Below are positions 7,742 to 14,824 of a DNA stretch of 23,539 nucleotides, in pieces. Every line of letters starts with the position of its first letter. Position 1 is the first letter of the stretch. Below the pieces are notes generated by a model. The model did no database searches. It saw only the letters and a list, made by a program, of their open reading frames with translations, and was not told where the DNA came from. Source of the DNA: an uncultured Parasutterella sp. (lineage in GTDB: Bacteria > Pseudomonadota > Gammaproteobacteria > Burkholderiales > Burkholderiaceae_F); NCBI GenBank assembly GCA_900766055.1, contig CAAFTZ010000179.1:1-23539 (forward strand), in the 5' to 3' direction. A program made the translations under genes and the position numbers.

Positions 7742-9115
7742 ATGGCTATCTTTAGCAAGAATATCGACATGCTTAACGGAACCATCTGGGACAAGATGGT
7801 TGTTTTCGCAATCCCCCTCGCCCTGACCGGCGTTCTCCAGCAGCTGTATAACCTTGCAGACGTTGCTGTCCTCGGACATTTTGTTTCTAATGAGGCAGTG
7901 GCTGCCGTCGGCACGAACGTTCCGATCGTGGGCCTGATTGTTGCCTTCTGCATCGGTCTTTCCATCGGCGCAAACGTTGTGGTTGCCCGTTATTTGGGTA
8001 TGCGCAAATACGATGACGCGTCCAGGGCTGTCCATACCGCTTTTGCCACAGCTGTGATCTTCGGCGTCATCGCGATGGTAGTTGGCGAGCTTTGTTCTTC
8101 CATTTTGATGGTATGGATGCAAGTGCCGCCGAACGTTGTTCGTCACTCTGAGATTTATCTTCAGATGTATTTGTTGGGCATGCCCTTCATTTCCATCTAC
8201 AACTTCCTGTCAGCAGTTTTGAGAAGCCAGGGAGACACACAAACGCCTTTATGGGCCTTGTGTATCGCCAGTGTCTTTAACGCTTTGGGAGACTTATTCG
8301 TCGTAACTGTTGTCGACTGGGGCATCGGCGGCGTGGCTTTGATGACCGCTTTAGCCAACTTGTTGGCTTCCGGCATCCTTGTTTATAAGCTCATGCGCAC
8401 AGATGGGCCGCTCCGCCTTTATCCGAATCGTTTATTCAGGATGGACAAGAAGGCCTTGCGCTCCATGATCAAGATCGGCTGGCCTGCCGGTCTGCAGAGT
8501 TCGGTTTTCTCCCTTTCTAACTTAATTATCCAGAGCGCCATTAACTCGCTGGGTGCTGATGTAATGGCGGCCTCCGTTGCAGCCTTTACGATCGAGATTA
8601 ACTGCTACTGCGTGATTAACGGTTTCGGACTAGCAGCTACAACATTTATTAGTCAGAACTACGGCGCCGGCAATTTAGAACGCTGCAAACGCATCACTCG
8701 GGTCAACATGGCATTAAATATCGGCATTACCGTTGTGCTGAGCGTTTTGATCTACGGCTTCGGCCGATATCTGCTGGGATTCTTCACACAATCCGAAGAG
8801 ATTATTTCTCTCGGTATGATCCGACTTCTGTGGGTCGTGATTCCTGAACCCTTGAACTCCGTCATGGAAGTTCTTTCCGACTCGATGCGCGGTTACGGTT
8901 ATTCCCTGCCGCCGGCGATTATTACGGTTGTTGTCATTTGTACCATTCGAATTGTTTGGGTTTACTCCGTTTTCGCTGCTAAGCCTACCTATGAAATTTT
9001 GATGATGGTCTACCCGCTGAGCTGGCTTGTCACGTCTATCTGCTTAACGTTCTTGTACTTCAGATTCATGAAGAATCTTCCGGCGAAGCGCTGCAGAACA
9101 GCGGTGAAGAAATAA
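7742..9115 (+). CDS. MATE-family multidrug/metabolite exporter
   Basis: This 457-residue inner-membrane protein has about twelve hydrophobic spans in two homologous halves (roughly residues 17-175 and 240-400), the arrangement of MatE transporters. Recognisable motifs are IPLALTGVLQQLYNLADVAVLGHF near the N-terminus, AVLRSQGDTQTPLW in the first half, and FGLAATTFISQNYGAGNLERCKR in the second. MATE proteins export cationic drugs or metabolites using a Na+ or H+ gradient; the substrate cannot be predicted. AAGGAT lies about six bases before the ATG. It appears monocistronic, with terminators on both sides and an inverted repeat in its promoter region. Confidence 0.93.
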   Translation: MAIFSKNIDMLNGTIWDKMVVFAIPLALTGVLQQLYNLADVAVLGHFVSNEAVAAVGTNVPIVGLIVAFCIGLSIGANVVVARYLGMRKYDDASRAVHTAFATAVIFGVIAMVVGELCSSILMVWMQVPPNVVRHSEIYLQMYLLGMPFISIYNFLSAVLRSQGDTQTPLWALCIASVFNALGDLFVVTVVDWGIGGVALMTALANLLASGILVYKLMRTDGPLRLYPNRLFRMDKKALRSMIKIGWPAGLQSSVFSLSNLIIQSAINSLGADVMAASVAAFTIEINCYCVINGFGLAATTFISQNYGAGNLERCKRITRVNMALNIGITVVLSVLIYGFGRYLLGFFTQSEEIISLGMIRLLWVVIPEPLNSVMEVLSDSMRGYGYSLPPAIITVVVICTIRIVWVYSVFAAKPTYEILMMVYPLSWLVTSICLTFLYFRFMKNLPAKRCRTAVKK

Positions 9116-9139
9116 GACAACAGGAAGAAAGAGATTCTC

Positions 9140-9173
9140 AAGGGAGGTGGATTTTTAACAGATCCCCTCCCTT
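9140..9173. terminator. Bidirectional hairpin between the convergent MATE and AraC genes
   Basis: An aagggagg-t-ggat arm pairs with atcc-cctccctt, giving a 12-bp stem with one bulged T and a 9-base loop. It lies 24 bases after the MATE stop and 24 bases before the end of the AraC gene on the other strand. T-tracts are weak on both sides. Confidence 0.6.
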
Positions 9174-9196
9174 CTGTCTATTTACTCTGAAGGAAG

Positions 9197-10144
9197 TTAA
9201 TGAGTCAAGGAAGCTTCCTTAGGCGTCTTTCCGAATTTGTCTTTGAAGCGAGCTGAGAAGTGACTCGGAGACTTGAAACCGTTCTTATATGCAATTTCAG
9301 CTAGAGACAAACCGGTTAAGTGAAGGTTTCTCACATCCCACGCGGCCTTTTCCAGTCTTGCATTCCAGACAAAATCCATCACTTGAAGCGAGTTCTTGGC
9401 AAATAAAGCATGAAGCGTCCGGACAGAAACATGGTTGGAAGCGGCTATTTTTGTCACATTCAGCTCAGTATCGGAGAGATTCTTCAGAATGAAATCCTTA
9501 ACCATCAGCAGCTGGACATTTCTGTTGCCTGCTCCTAGTGAAGGATTGGTGCAGACATGGCTAAGTTCTTGAAGGATTAGGTCCAGTACGCTTTCTCTAA
9601 GCAGTGAGACTGCAGCTTCAGAATACTGCTCCTGAGCTGAAAGTGAGGTGTACATCTGGGCTAAAGAGACAATTAAGTTGGAATTCGCGGTTCTCGGAAT
9701 GACCTTGCCGATTAACCCGAAAATATTCGGATATCTTTCTCGGATGATATTAATTGGAACTTGAACTACCGTTTCCTTAAACGCGTTCTCAAATCTCCAA
9801 TGCGCGTTTCTGGAGTTGGAATAGACCAAAATGTTCTGAGGTGTCAGAAGTGATTCTTCTCCATTCTGAAGACTTAACGCTCTGCCCGCTTCCAGAAAAG
9901 TAAAACAAATGTTTTCTTCTCTGTCCCGACTGCCTTTATTGAAGGCGGTGTATCCGAATCGATTATCCAGAACGGAAAAAGTGATGCCGGCCAGCGGTCT
10001 GGAACGCAAAGAGGTCAATGTTCCTTCGACCTGTCTTTCAAGAAAAGCTTCTTGAAGACTGATCGAATTGTGGAATTGGGTTCTGAGCTGCTGCTGATAG
10101 AAGTTGAGATGATCAGACAAGCCGCTGCTTAGATCTGATTTCAT
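9197..10144 (-). CDS. AraC-family transcriptional regulator
   Basis: The 315-residue protein has an N-terminal ligand/cupin-like part resembling the AraC_binding_2 type (around residues 50-200, with the TPQNILVYSNSRNAHWRFEN segment) and a C-terminal AraC DNA-binding domain. The two helix-turn-helix segments are at about 228-250 (LNVTKIAASNHVSVRTLHALF) and 279-300 (LSLAEIAYKNGFKSPSHFSARFK), followed by the usual GKTPKE ending. An AGGAGAAG ribosome site supports the start. It is divergent from secreted flavoprotein 2 across a 148-bp gap that contains a direct repeat, so it most likely controls that gene, probably as an activator responding to the flavoprotein's substrate. The inducer is unknown. 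Confidence 0.93.
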   Translation of the reverse strand: MKSDLSSGLSDHLNFYQQQLRTQFHNSISLQEAFLERQVEGTLTSLRSRPLAGITFSVLDNRFGYTAFNKGSRDREENICFTFLEAGRALSLQNGEESLLTPQNILVYSNSRNAHWRFENAFKETVVQVPINIIRERYPNIFGLIGKVIPRTANSNLIVSLAQMYTSLSAQEQYSEAAVSLLRESVLDLILQELSHVCTNPSLGAGNRNVQLLMVKDFILKNLSDTELNVTKIAASNHVSVRTLHALFAKNSLQVMDFVWNARLEKAAWDVRNLHLTGLSLAEIAYKNGFKSPSHFSARFKDKFGKTPKEASLTH

Positions 10145-10183
10145 GTCTTCTCCTTGTGTCGTCCGTGGAACCTTTTTCTTCTT

Positions 10184-10214
10184 TGCACTTTTAAAGAATT
10201 ATAGGTGCACTTTT
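10184..10214. promoter_or_regulatory. Direct repeat, probable AraC-type operator
   Basis: TGCACTTTT occurs at 10184-10192 and again at 10206-10214, 22 bp apart and so on nearly the same face of the helix. Direct repeats spaced about two turns apart are the usual binding mode of AraC-family activators. The site lies in the divergent region between the AraC-family gene and flavoprotein 2. Confidence 0.55.
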
Positions 10215-10292
10215 GGAATATTCGGGCTCTGGCTGCAAACCTAGAATTTTTCTTGAGGATAAGTTCTTCACACAATCTCAAGGAAATAAAAA

Positions 10293-11795
10293 ATGCAATC
10301 TAAAAAAATGGTAAAAGGCATTATCGGCAGCTGCCTCTCTTTGGGTACGCTCTCTGTAATGGCCGCGGTAAACGTTGATTCACTTCCTTTGGAAAAACTG
10401 AAAACCGATGTCGTCGTAGTCGGCGGCGGTGCAACCGGTATGGCTGCCGCGGCCTCTGCCGCGGAACACGGTGCGAAGGTCATCCTTCTCGAAAAGCTCT
10501 TCATGGTGGGCGGCTCCTCTGCTCTTTCCGGCGGAGCAATTGCTGCCGGTGACACAAAGTGGCAGCACAAAAACGGCGTCAATATTCCGGCTCAGGGATT
10601 TGCCGATCAGTGGCTCAAAGATCAGGAAAACTCTGTCCCCGGCGCTCATAAAGATTATCCGAACGAAAAAGCCGTCAGAAAAATCACAGATCAGTTCACG
10701 CAGACGATTGACTGGCTGGATACAAAGGTAGGCGCAAAGTTTGCCAAACCGAGACCTTTCGGCTGGGGCGGCCCTGACTACGCTCATGCGCCCGCTCAAA
10801 TGCCCGTTCCTCCGTCCGGCAGAGGTTCTCTAGAGACAGGCGGACGTTTTGTGATCGCTTCTCTGAAGGACTACGGGGACAAACTTGGCGTCCAATACAA
10901 AGTCAACACACCGGCTTATGAGCTCTTAACCGACAAAGCCGGCAACATCACCGGTATCCTCGCCCACGATAAGAATAAGAGATACGAAATCTCCGCACCC
11001 GCTGTCATTCTCGCTTCCGGAGGTTTTGCCAAAAACTACGAGATGGTTAAGCAGCGCGTACCGGTCTTTGCGCAGTACGTTAAGAATTCAGTTGCCACCG
11101 CCGGTGATACAGGCGACGGCATCAAGATGGGTTTGAAGGTCGGTGCTGTAGAACCTAAAGATTCTTGGGTAATCGGCTTGTTCCTCACGGCTGTCAATCC
11201 CAAACTCACCAATACATTTAGAACTAAGTACGGCTATAAAGACTGCACATTCGTAAACCAGGACGGCAAACGTTTTGTTAAAGAAGACTTGTCTTATGTG
11301 ACCGACCATATCGCAGAGCAAAAATCCGCTTGGGCACTTGTGGACAGCTCCGATCCTGAAAAAGTTAAACCTTTGGAAAGTGTCACGGATAAGGCTATTG
11401 CCGTCAAAGGCAACACAGTTGAAGAACTCGCTAAGAATCTCGGCGCCTCTCCTAAAAATCTGAAGGCCGTCTTTGATCAGGTTAATGAAGCTGCCGCGAC
11501 GGGTGACGATAAAGTATTCCACAAGGAAAAAATGTACATCCACGGACTGACTAAGGCTCCCTTCTATGCCGTTCGAGTCATTCCTGTGACCGGCGGAACC
11601 ATGGGCGGTCTGGTAACGGATGACCACTTCCGTGTCCTAGATAAGAACGGTAAGCCGATTAAAGGTCTCTACGCCGGCGGTGAAATGGCAAATCGCCAGT
11701 TCTATAACCGCACCTACTCTTCCGGTTCCAGCTTAGCCATCGCACTGACATCCGGCCGTATCGCCGGTGAAACCGCCGGTGAACAGGCTAAGTAA
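10293..11795 (+). CDS. Secreted FAD-dependent reductase 2 (flavocytochrome c-like, atypical active site)
   Basis: This 500-residue protein starts with a Sec-type signal (basic MQSKKMVKG, then a hydrophobic stretch to about residue 24), followed by the FAD loop GGGATG (44-49), VILLEK (63-68) and VILASGGF (238-245). It belongs to the FAD_binding_2 fumarate reductase-like family. The catalytic region differs from fumarate reductases: HHTMGG is replaced by TGGTMGG (433-439), and the C-terminal arginine segment reads NRQFYNRTYSSGSS (467-480), with Arg468 and Arg473 as candidates. It therefore probably acts on a different, non-dicarboxylate substrate. There is no heme or FMN domain. A gene for an AraC-type regulator is divergent from it, and a Tat-exported amidohydrolase-fold gene follows 56 bases later. 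The ribosome site is AAGGAA. Confidence 0.87.
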   Translation: MQSKKMVKGIIGSCLSLGTLSVMAAVNVDSLPLEKLKTDVVVVGGGATGMAAAASAAEHGAKVILLEKLFMVGGSSALSGGAIAAGDTKWQHKNGVNIPAQGFADQWLKDQENSVPGAHKDYPNEKAVRKITDQFTQTIDWLDTKVGAKFAKPRPFGWGGPDYAHAPAQMPVPPSGRGSLETGGRFVIASLKDYGDKLGVQYKVNTPAYELLTDKAGNITGILAHDKNKRYEISAPAVILASGGFAKNYEMVKQRVPVFAQYVKNSVATAGDTGDGIKMGLKVGAVEPKDSWVIGLFLTAVNPKLTNTFRTKYGYKDCTFVNQDGKRFVKEDLSYVTDHIAEQKSAWALVDSSDPEKVKPLESVTDKAIAVKGNTVEELAKNLGASPKNLKAVFDQVNEAAATGDDKVFHKEKMYIHGLTKAPFYAVRVIPVTGGTMGGLVTDDHFRVLDKNGKPIKGLYAGGEMANRQFYNRTYSSGSSLAIALTSGRIAGETAGEQAK

Positions 11796-11820
11796 CTTTC
11801 TCTGTTTTTCTCCTTGATCG

Positions 11821-11832
11821 TTGTAATTACAA
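11821..11832. promoter_or_regulatory. 12-bp palindrome between flavoprotein 2 and the amidohydrolase gene
   Basis: ttgtaattacaa is a perfect palindrome followed by TTTTTG, 26 bases after the flavoprotein stop and 20 bases before the next ATG. It could be a weak terminator or an operator. The downstream gene has no clear Shine-Dalgarno sequence. Confidence 0.3.
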
Positions 11833-11851
11833 TTTTTGTATAGAAATCATC

Positions 11852-12787
11852 ATGAATAGAAGACAATTTATGAATAGCGCTGCTGTTGCCTCTATGCTTT
11901 CCGCTTCTGTCGGAGCCTCTGCCGCCGAAAAAATCTCCAAATCAACTCCGATTGCCGACTGCCCCGTCGTCGATATGCGTCTGAGACCGATTTATCCAGG
12001 CTTCAAAGAGCAGTTCACGATTCAGGCCTGTGAAAGCTGTGCAGCTAAAGCAGGAATGAAGACTCCGGAATCCGTTCTCAAACAGTCCGATGCGCTTATG
12101 CTGAAAGAAATGGACGAAGCCAATGTTCGCATTGGTGTCGGTCTCAAGAGAAACATGGACAACGCCGAACTCGTGAAAATGCAGGATTACTTCAAAGGCC
12201 GCATTGCCACGATGTGCGTGATTGATGCCTCCGCTCCGGTGGACACCAACATGGAGCTCATTAAGAAGTTCTGTCTGAACGGACCATTCAAAGGCATCTA
12301 TCTTGAGCCCGGTCGCGCTAGAGTGACAACGCAGGCCAATGCTGCCCGCCTCTTCCCGCTGTACCAGCTTTGCCAGGAACACGATCTGGTTGTCGGTATT
12401 ATGACCGGCGGCAACAACTCTCCCAACGTCTTAAAGACAACGGATCACTCTGCGATTGTGGAAATCGCAGCAACGTTCCCGAAACTGAGACTGTTGATGG
12501 CACACGGCGGCTGGCCTCAGGTTCAGGAAATGCTCGGTATTGCCTACTGGTATCCGAACATCTATGTCGAAGCGGATATGTACATGTTCGGCGGCGCACC
12601 CGGCTGGAGAGAATATGTGGATGCTGCAAACGGCTACCTGCAGGATCGCTTCCTCTTCGGTTCTGCCTACCCGCTCCTTCCGATCGGACCGTGCGTTGCT
12701 GCTTACAAGGAATTCTTCCCGAAGAAAGAAATTTACGAGAAGATCATGTACAAGAATGCACAAAGACTGCTTGGTCTAACGATCTAA
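11852..12787 (+). CDS. Tat-exported amidohydrolase-2-fold protein with degenerate metal site
   Basis: The 311-residue protein opens with a textbook twin-arginine signal (NRRQFMNSA, hydrophobic run, cleavage near GASA at 21-24). The rest follows the amidohydrolase_2 (PF04909) fold: VVDMRLRP at 39-46, RIATMCVIDAS, GPFKGIYLEPGRAR, LRLLMAHGGWP (212-222), YVEADMY and DRFLFGSAYPLLP (265-277). In active members the first motif is HxH and the last is GSDYP with a metal-binding Asp. Here they are RLR (Arg43, Arg45) and GSAYP (Ala272), and the central His is also absent (VGIMTGG); only His218 is left. It is thus either metal-free or non-catalytic. It follows flavoprotein 2 closely and may handle the same substrate. 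A UUCG terminator ends the pair. Confidence 0.85.
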   Translation: MNRRQFMNSAAVASMLSASVGASAAEKISKSTPIADCPVVDMRLRPIYPGFKEQFTIQACESCAAKAGMKTPESVLKQSDALMLKEMDEANVRIGVGLKRNMDNAELVKMQDYFKGRIATMCVIDASAPVDTNMELIKKFCLNGPFKGIYLEPGRARVTTQANAARLFPLYQLCQEHDLVVGIMTGGNNSPNVLKTTDHSAIVEIAATFPKLRLLMAHGGWPQVQEMLGIAYWYPNIYVEADMYMFGGAPGWREYVDAANGYLQDRFLFGSAYPLLPIGPCVAAYKEFFPKKEIYEKIMYKNAQRLLGLTI

Positions 12788-12806
12788 TTCTTAATTTTTG
12801 AAACAC

Positions 12807-12838
12807 AAGGCTTGCTTCGGCAGGCCTTTGTTTTTTTT
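12807..12838 (+). terminator. Strong intrinsic terminator with UUCG tetraloop
   Basis: The 9-bp stem aaggcttgc / gcaggcctt (one G-U pair) is closed by a UUCG loop and followed by TGTTTTTTTT. It ends the flavoprotein 2 / amidohydrolase unit. Confidence 0.93.
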
Positions 12839-12930
12839 GTAATGCAGAAAATCCTTCTTCCTCTAGTATCGAAATGAGTTGCTAAAGATTTAAGATGAAG
12901 AAATATTAAACTTCCTTGGCAGCCGCAAAG

Positions 12931-13692
12931 ATGGAAACATTGAAGCCCCTAATCACAGACAAACCCGCTGGAATCAAGAACATTCTTTTAGTCGGCAATT
13001 CCTTCATGTTCTACAACTGTGGCGTGAACGGCATGATGAACGGCTTTGCGAAAGCAAAACACCACGACCTCGTTGTCACGCTAGTCAGCATTGGTGGCGC
13101 CAGCTTGTATTGGCACGATGTCAAAAGCTATTTACGTCCAAATGCCTTAAGAAGCTACAAAATCGCGGGCGACGGCACGAACAAAGTAACCTTTTTGGAT
13201 TATCCGGACGGAAAGATCTTTGACGCTGTTGTATTGGAAGATTCAAGCCAAGGACCGATTCATCCTGAGCTGAAAGAGCTTTTCCGAGAGTCGGCGAAGA
13301 AGCATTGTCAGGATATTCGTGATGCCGGCGCCAGACCGTTTTTCATGATGACTTGGGCGTACAAAGACAAACCGGAGATGACGAGTCTATTAGCCGATGC
13401 AACGATTGAAGTAGCCAACGAAAATTCTGCTTCAGTCATTCCATGCGGCTTGGCCTTTGAACGATCCCTGAAAGATTTTCCTGAGATTGAGCTCATTCGT
13501 TCAGACAACAGACATCCTACGGTGGCAGGTACTTATTTAGAAGCCGCAGTATTTTTTGCTTCCCTGACTGGAATTGCGCCGACAGATTGCGATTTTTACG
13601 GGCGATTTGATGATTTAGTTGTATCACCGGAAACCGGCAAAAAATTACAGCTAATTGCCTGGGACACTGTGCGGGACTTCAACTGCTGGTGA
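12931..13692 (+). CDS. SGNH/GDSL-type hydrolase (esterase-like), cytosolic
   Basis: The 253-residue protein shows SGNH hydrolase blocks: LLVGNSFMFYN (block I, nucleophile Ser24), a later SIGGASLYW region carrying the oxyanion glycines, and SDNRHPTVAG (Asp192 and His195 of the catalytic dyad/triad). Family members are esterases, lipases or carbohydrate deacetylases; the substrate is unknown. No signal peptide is seen, unlike most neighbours. The start is uncertain: ATG at 12931 and TTG at 12916 are both possible, and neither has a good ribosome site. An in-frame ATG at 12895 opens only a four-codon reading frame (MKKY, stop), which may be a remnant or chance. If it acts with its neighbours, hydrolysis of a quinate or shikimate ester is conceivable, but that is speculation. 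Confidence 0.8.
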   Translation: METLKPLITDKPAGIKNILLVGNSFMFYNCGVNGMMNGFAKAKHHDLVVTLVSIGGASLYWHDVKSYLRPNALRSYKIAGDGTNKVTFLDYPDGKIFDAVVLEDSSQGPIHPELKELFRESAKKHCQDIRDAGARPFFMMTWAYKDKPEMTSLLADATIEVANENSASVIPCGLAFERSLKDFPEIELIRSDNRHPTVAGTYLEAAVFFASLTGIAPTDCDFYGRFDDLVVSPETGKKLQLIAWDTVRDFNCW

Positions 13693-13753
13693 CAAGAAAA
13701 TCAAAGAATCTAGGAAAAACACTTACACCCCGATCCCGCATTAATGCCTCTGG

Positions 13754-13775
13754 AATACATCCCGCGGGATGTATT
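13754..13775. promoter_or_regulatory. 22-bp perfect palindrome upstream of the dehydroquinase gene
   Basis: The half-site aatacatcccg is followed without spacer by its exact reverse complement, about 90 bases before the exported dehydroquinase start. Such a long uninterrupted palindrome in a promoter-sized gap suggests a dimeric transcription-factor site. It lacks a T-tract and a loop, so it is a poor terminator. A direct repeat TTTGATCC follows at 13784-13791 and 13795-13802, one helical turn apart. Confidence 0.6.
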
Positions 13776-13865
13776 TAACCGCCTTTGATCCGTTTTTGAT
13801 CCTCCTGAAAAAGTCAACAATGACTTCATTGATCGAATCTCAATTCAATCTGTTTCGGAGGAAAT

Positions 13866-14792
13866 ATGAAAAGAAGAACCATGATTCAATCCGGCATCGG
13901 CGGTTTGGCTGCTGCCTTCTCTGCATCTGCATTTGCCAGCACAAAACTGAAAGGCAATGAAAAGATGATGCCGGTTGACACCCTCAACCATGAACCCGGC
14001 TGGGACAAAGAACCTGTCGAAGTATTGGAAATCAAAGGCGTCAGAATCGGTGAAGGCCGTCCTAAGATCATTGCTTCAACAACTGCTAAAACTCCCGAAG
14101 CTTTCATTGCATTAGTTAAGGATTACAACGCTCGTCCTGAACTTCAAATGATTGAGCTCCGCCCCGATTACATCGGTGAAATCTCCGGCAAAGAATTTGC
14201 CAAGCTCACAAAACAAGTCTATGAAATCGCCAAGAACAAACCGATTCTCATGACATTCCGTGACAAGACCGAAGGCGGCGGCAGACACGTTTCCGACGAA
14301 TACTACAGAGACTTCTATTTCGACGTTCTCGACAACGGCAAGATCGATTTGATCGACATCGAAATGTTCCGTAATGCCGATATCTGCAAACAGATCGTCA
14401 AGAAAGCCAAAGAAAAAGGCGTCAAAGTTGTGATGAGCGACCACGAATTCGGCTGGACACCTTCTGAAGCTGAAATCATTCGTCGTCTCCTTCTCCAGGA
14501 ACAATTAGGTTCTGACATTCTGAAGATTGCTGTGATGGCTCACAACACCGGTGATGCACTCAACCTTATGAATGCTACTTGGAAGACACGCAATTACTTC
14601 TCCCGCAAGCCGATGCTCACAATGGCTATGGGCAAAGACGGTGTCTTAAGCCGTATGACCGGTGAATTCACGGGTTCCGACATCACTTTCTGCATGGTCG
14701 GCGGCAAACCTTCCGCTCCGGGCCAGATCCCCAGTGAAGAAGCCGAACAGATCCTGAATTCCATCCACAAGGCAATGTACCCGACTAAATAA
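13866..14792 (+). CDS. Tat-exported type I 3-dehydroquinate dehydratase
   Basis: The 308-residue protein has a twin-arginine signal (MKRRTMIQSG, hydrophobic core, cleavage near SAFAS at 21-25) followed by a linker and a complete type I dehydroquinase. By comparison with E. coli AroD the active site is whole: Glu97 and Arg99 (IELRPDY), Arg132 and Glu136 (FRDKTEGG), His193 (SDHEF), Schiff-base Lys220 (LKIAVM), Arg263 (SRMTGE), and Ser283/Gln287 (SAPGQI). The reaction is dehydration of 3-dehydroquinate to 3-dehydroshikimate. Export is abnormal for a shikimate-pathway enzyme and points to catabolic or respiratory use of external dehydroquinate. A GGAGGA ribosome site five bases before the ATG supports the start. 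The FMN/FAD reductase gene follows after 32 bases with no terminator, so they form one operon. Confidence 0.92.
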   Translation: MKRRTMIQSGIGGLAAAFSASAFASTKLKGNEKMMPVDTLNHEPGWDKEPVEVLEIKGVRIGEGRPKIIASTTAKTPEAFIALVKDYNARPELQMIELRPDYIGEISGKEFAKLTKQVYEIAKNKPILMTFRDKTEGGGRHVSDEYYRDFYFDVLDNGKIDLIDIEMFRNADICKQIVKKAKEKGVKVVMSDHEFGWTPSEAEIIRRLLLQEQLGSDILKIAVMAHNTGDALNLMNATWKTRNYFSRKPMLTMAMGKDGVLSRMTGEFTGSDITFCMVGGKPSAPGQIPSEEAEQILNSIHKAMYPTK

Positions 14793-14824
14793 TTCTTAAG
14801 AGAATCCTCTCTCAAGGAACGAAT

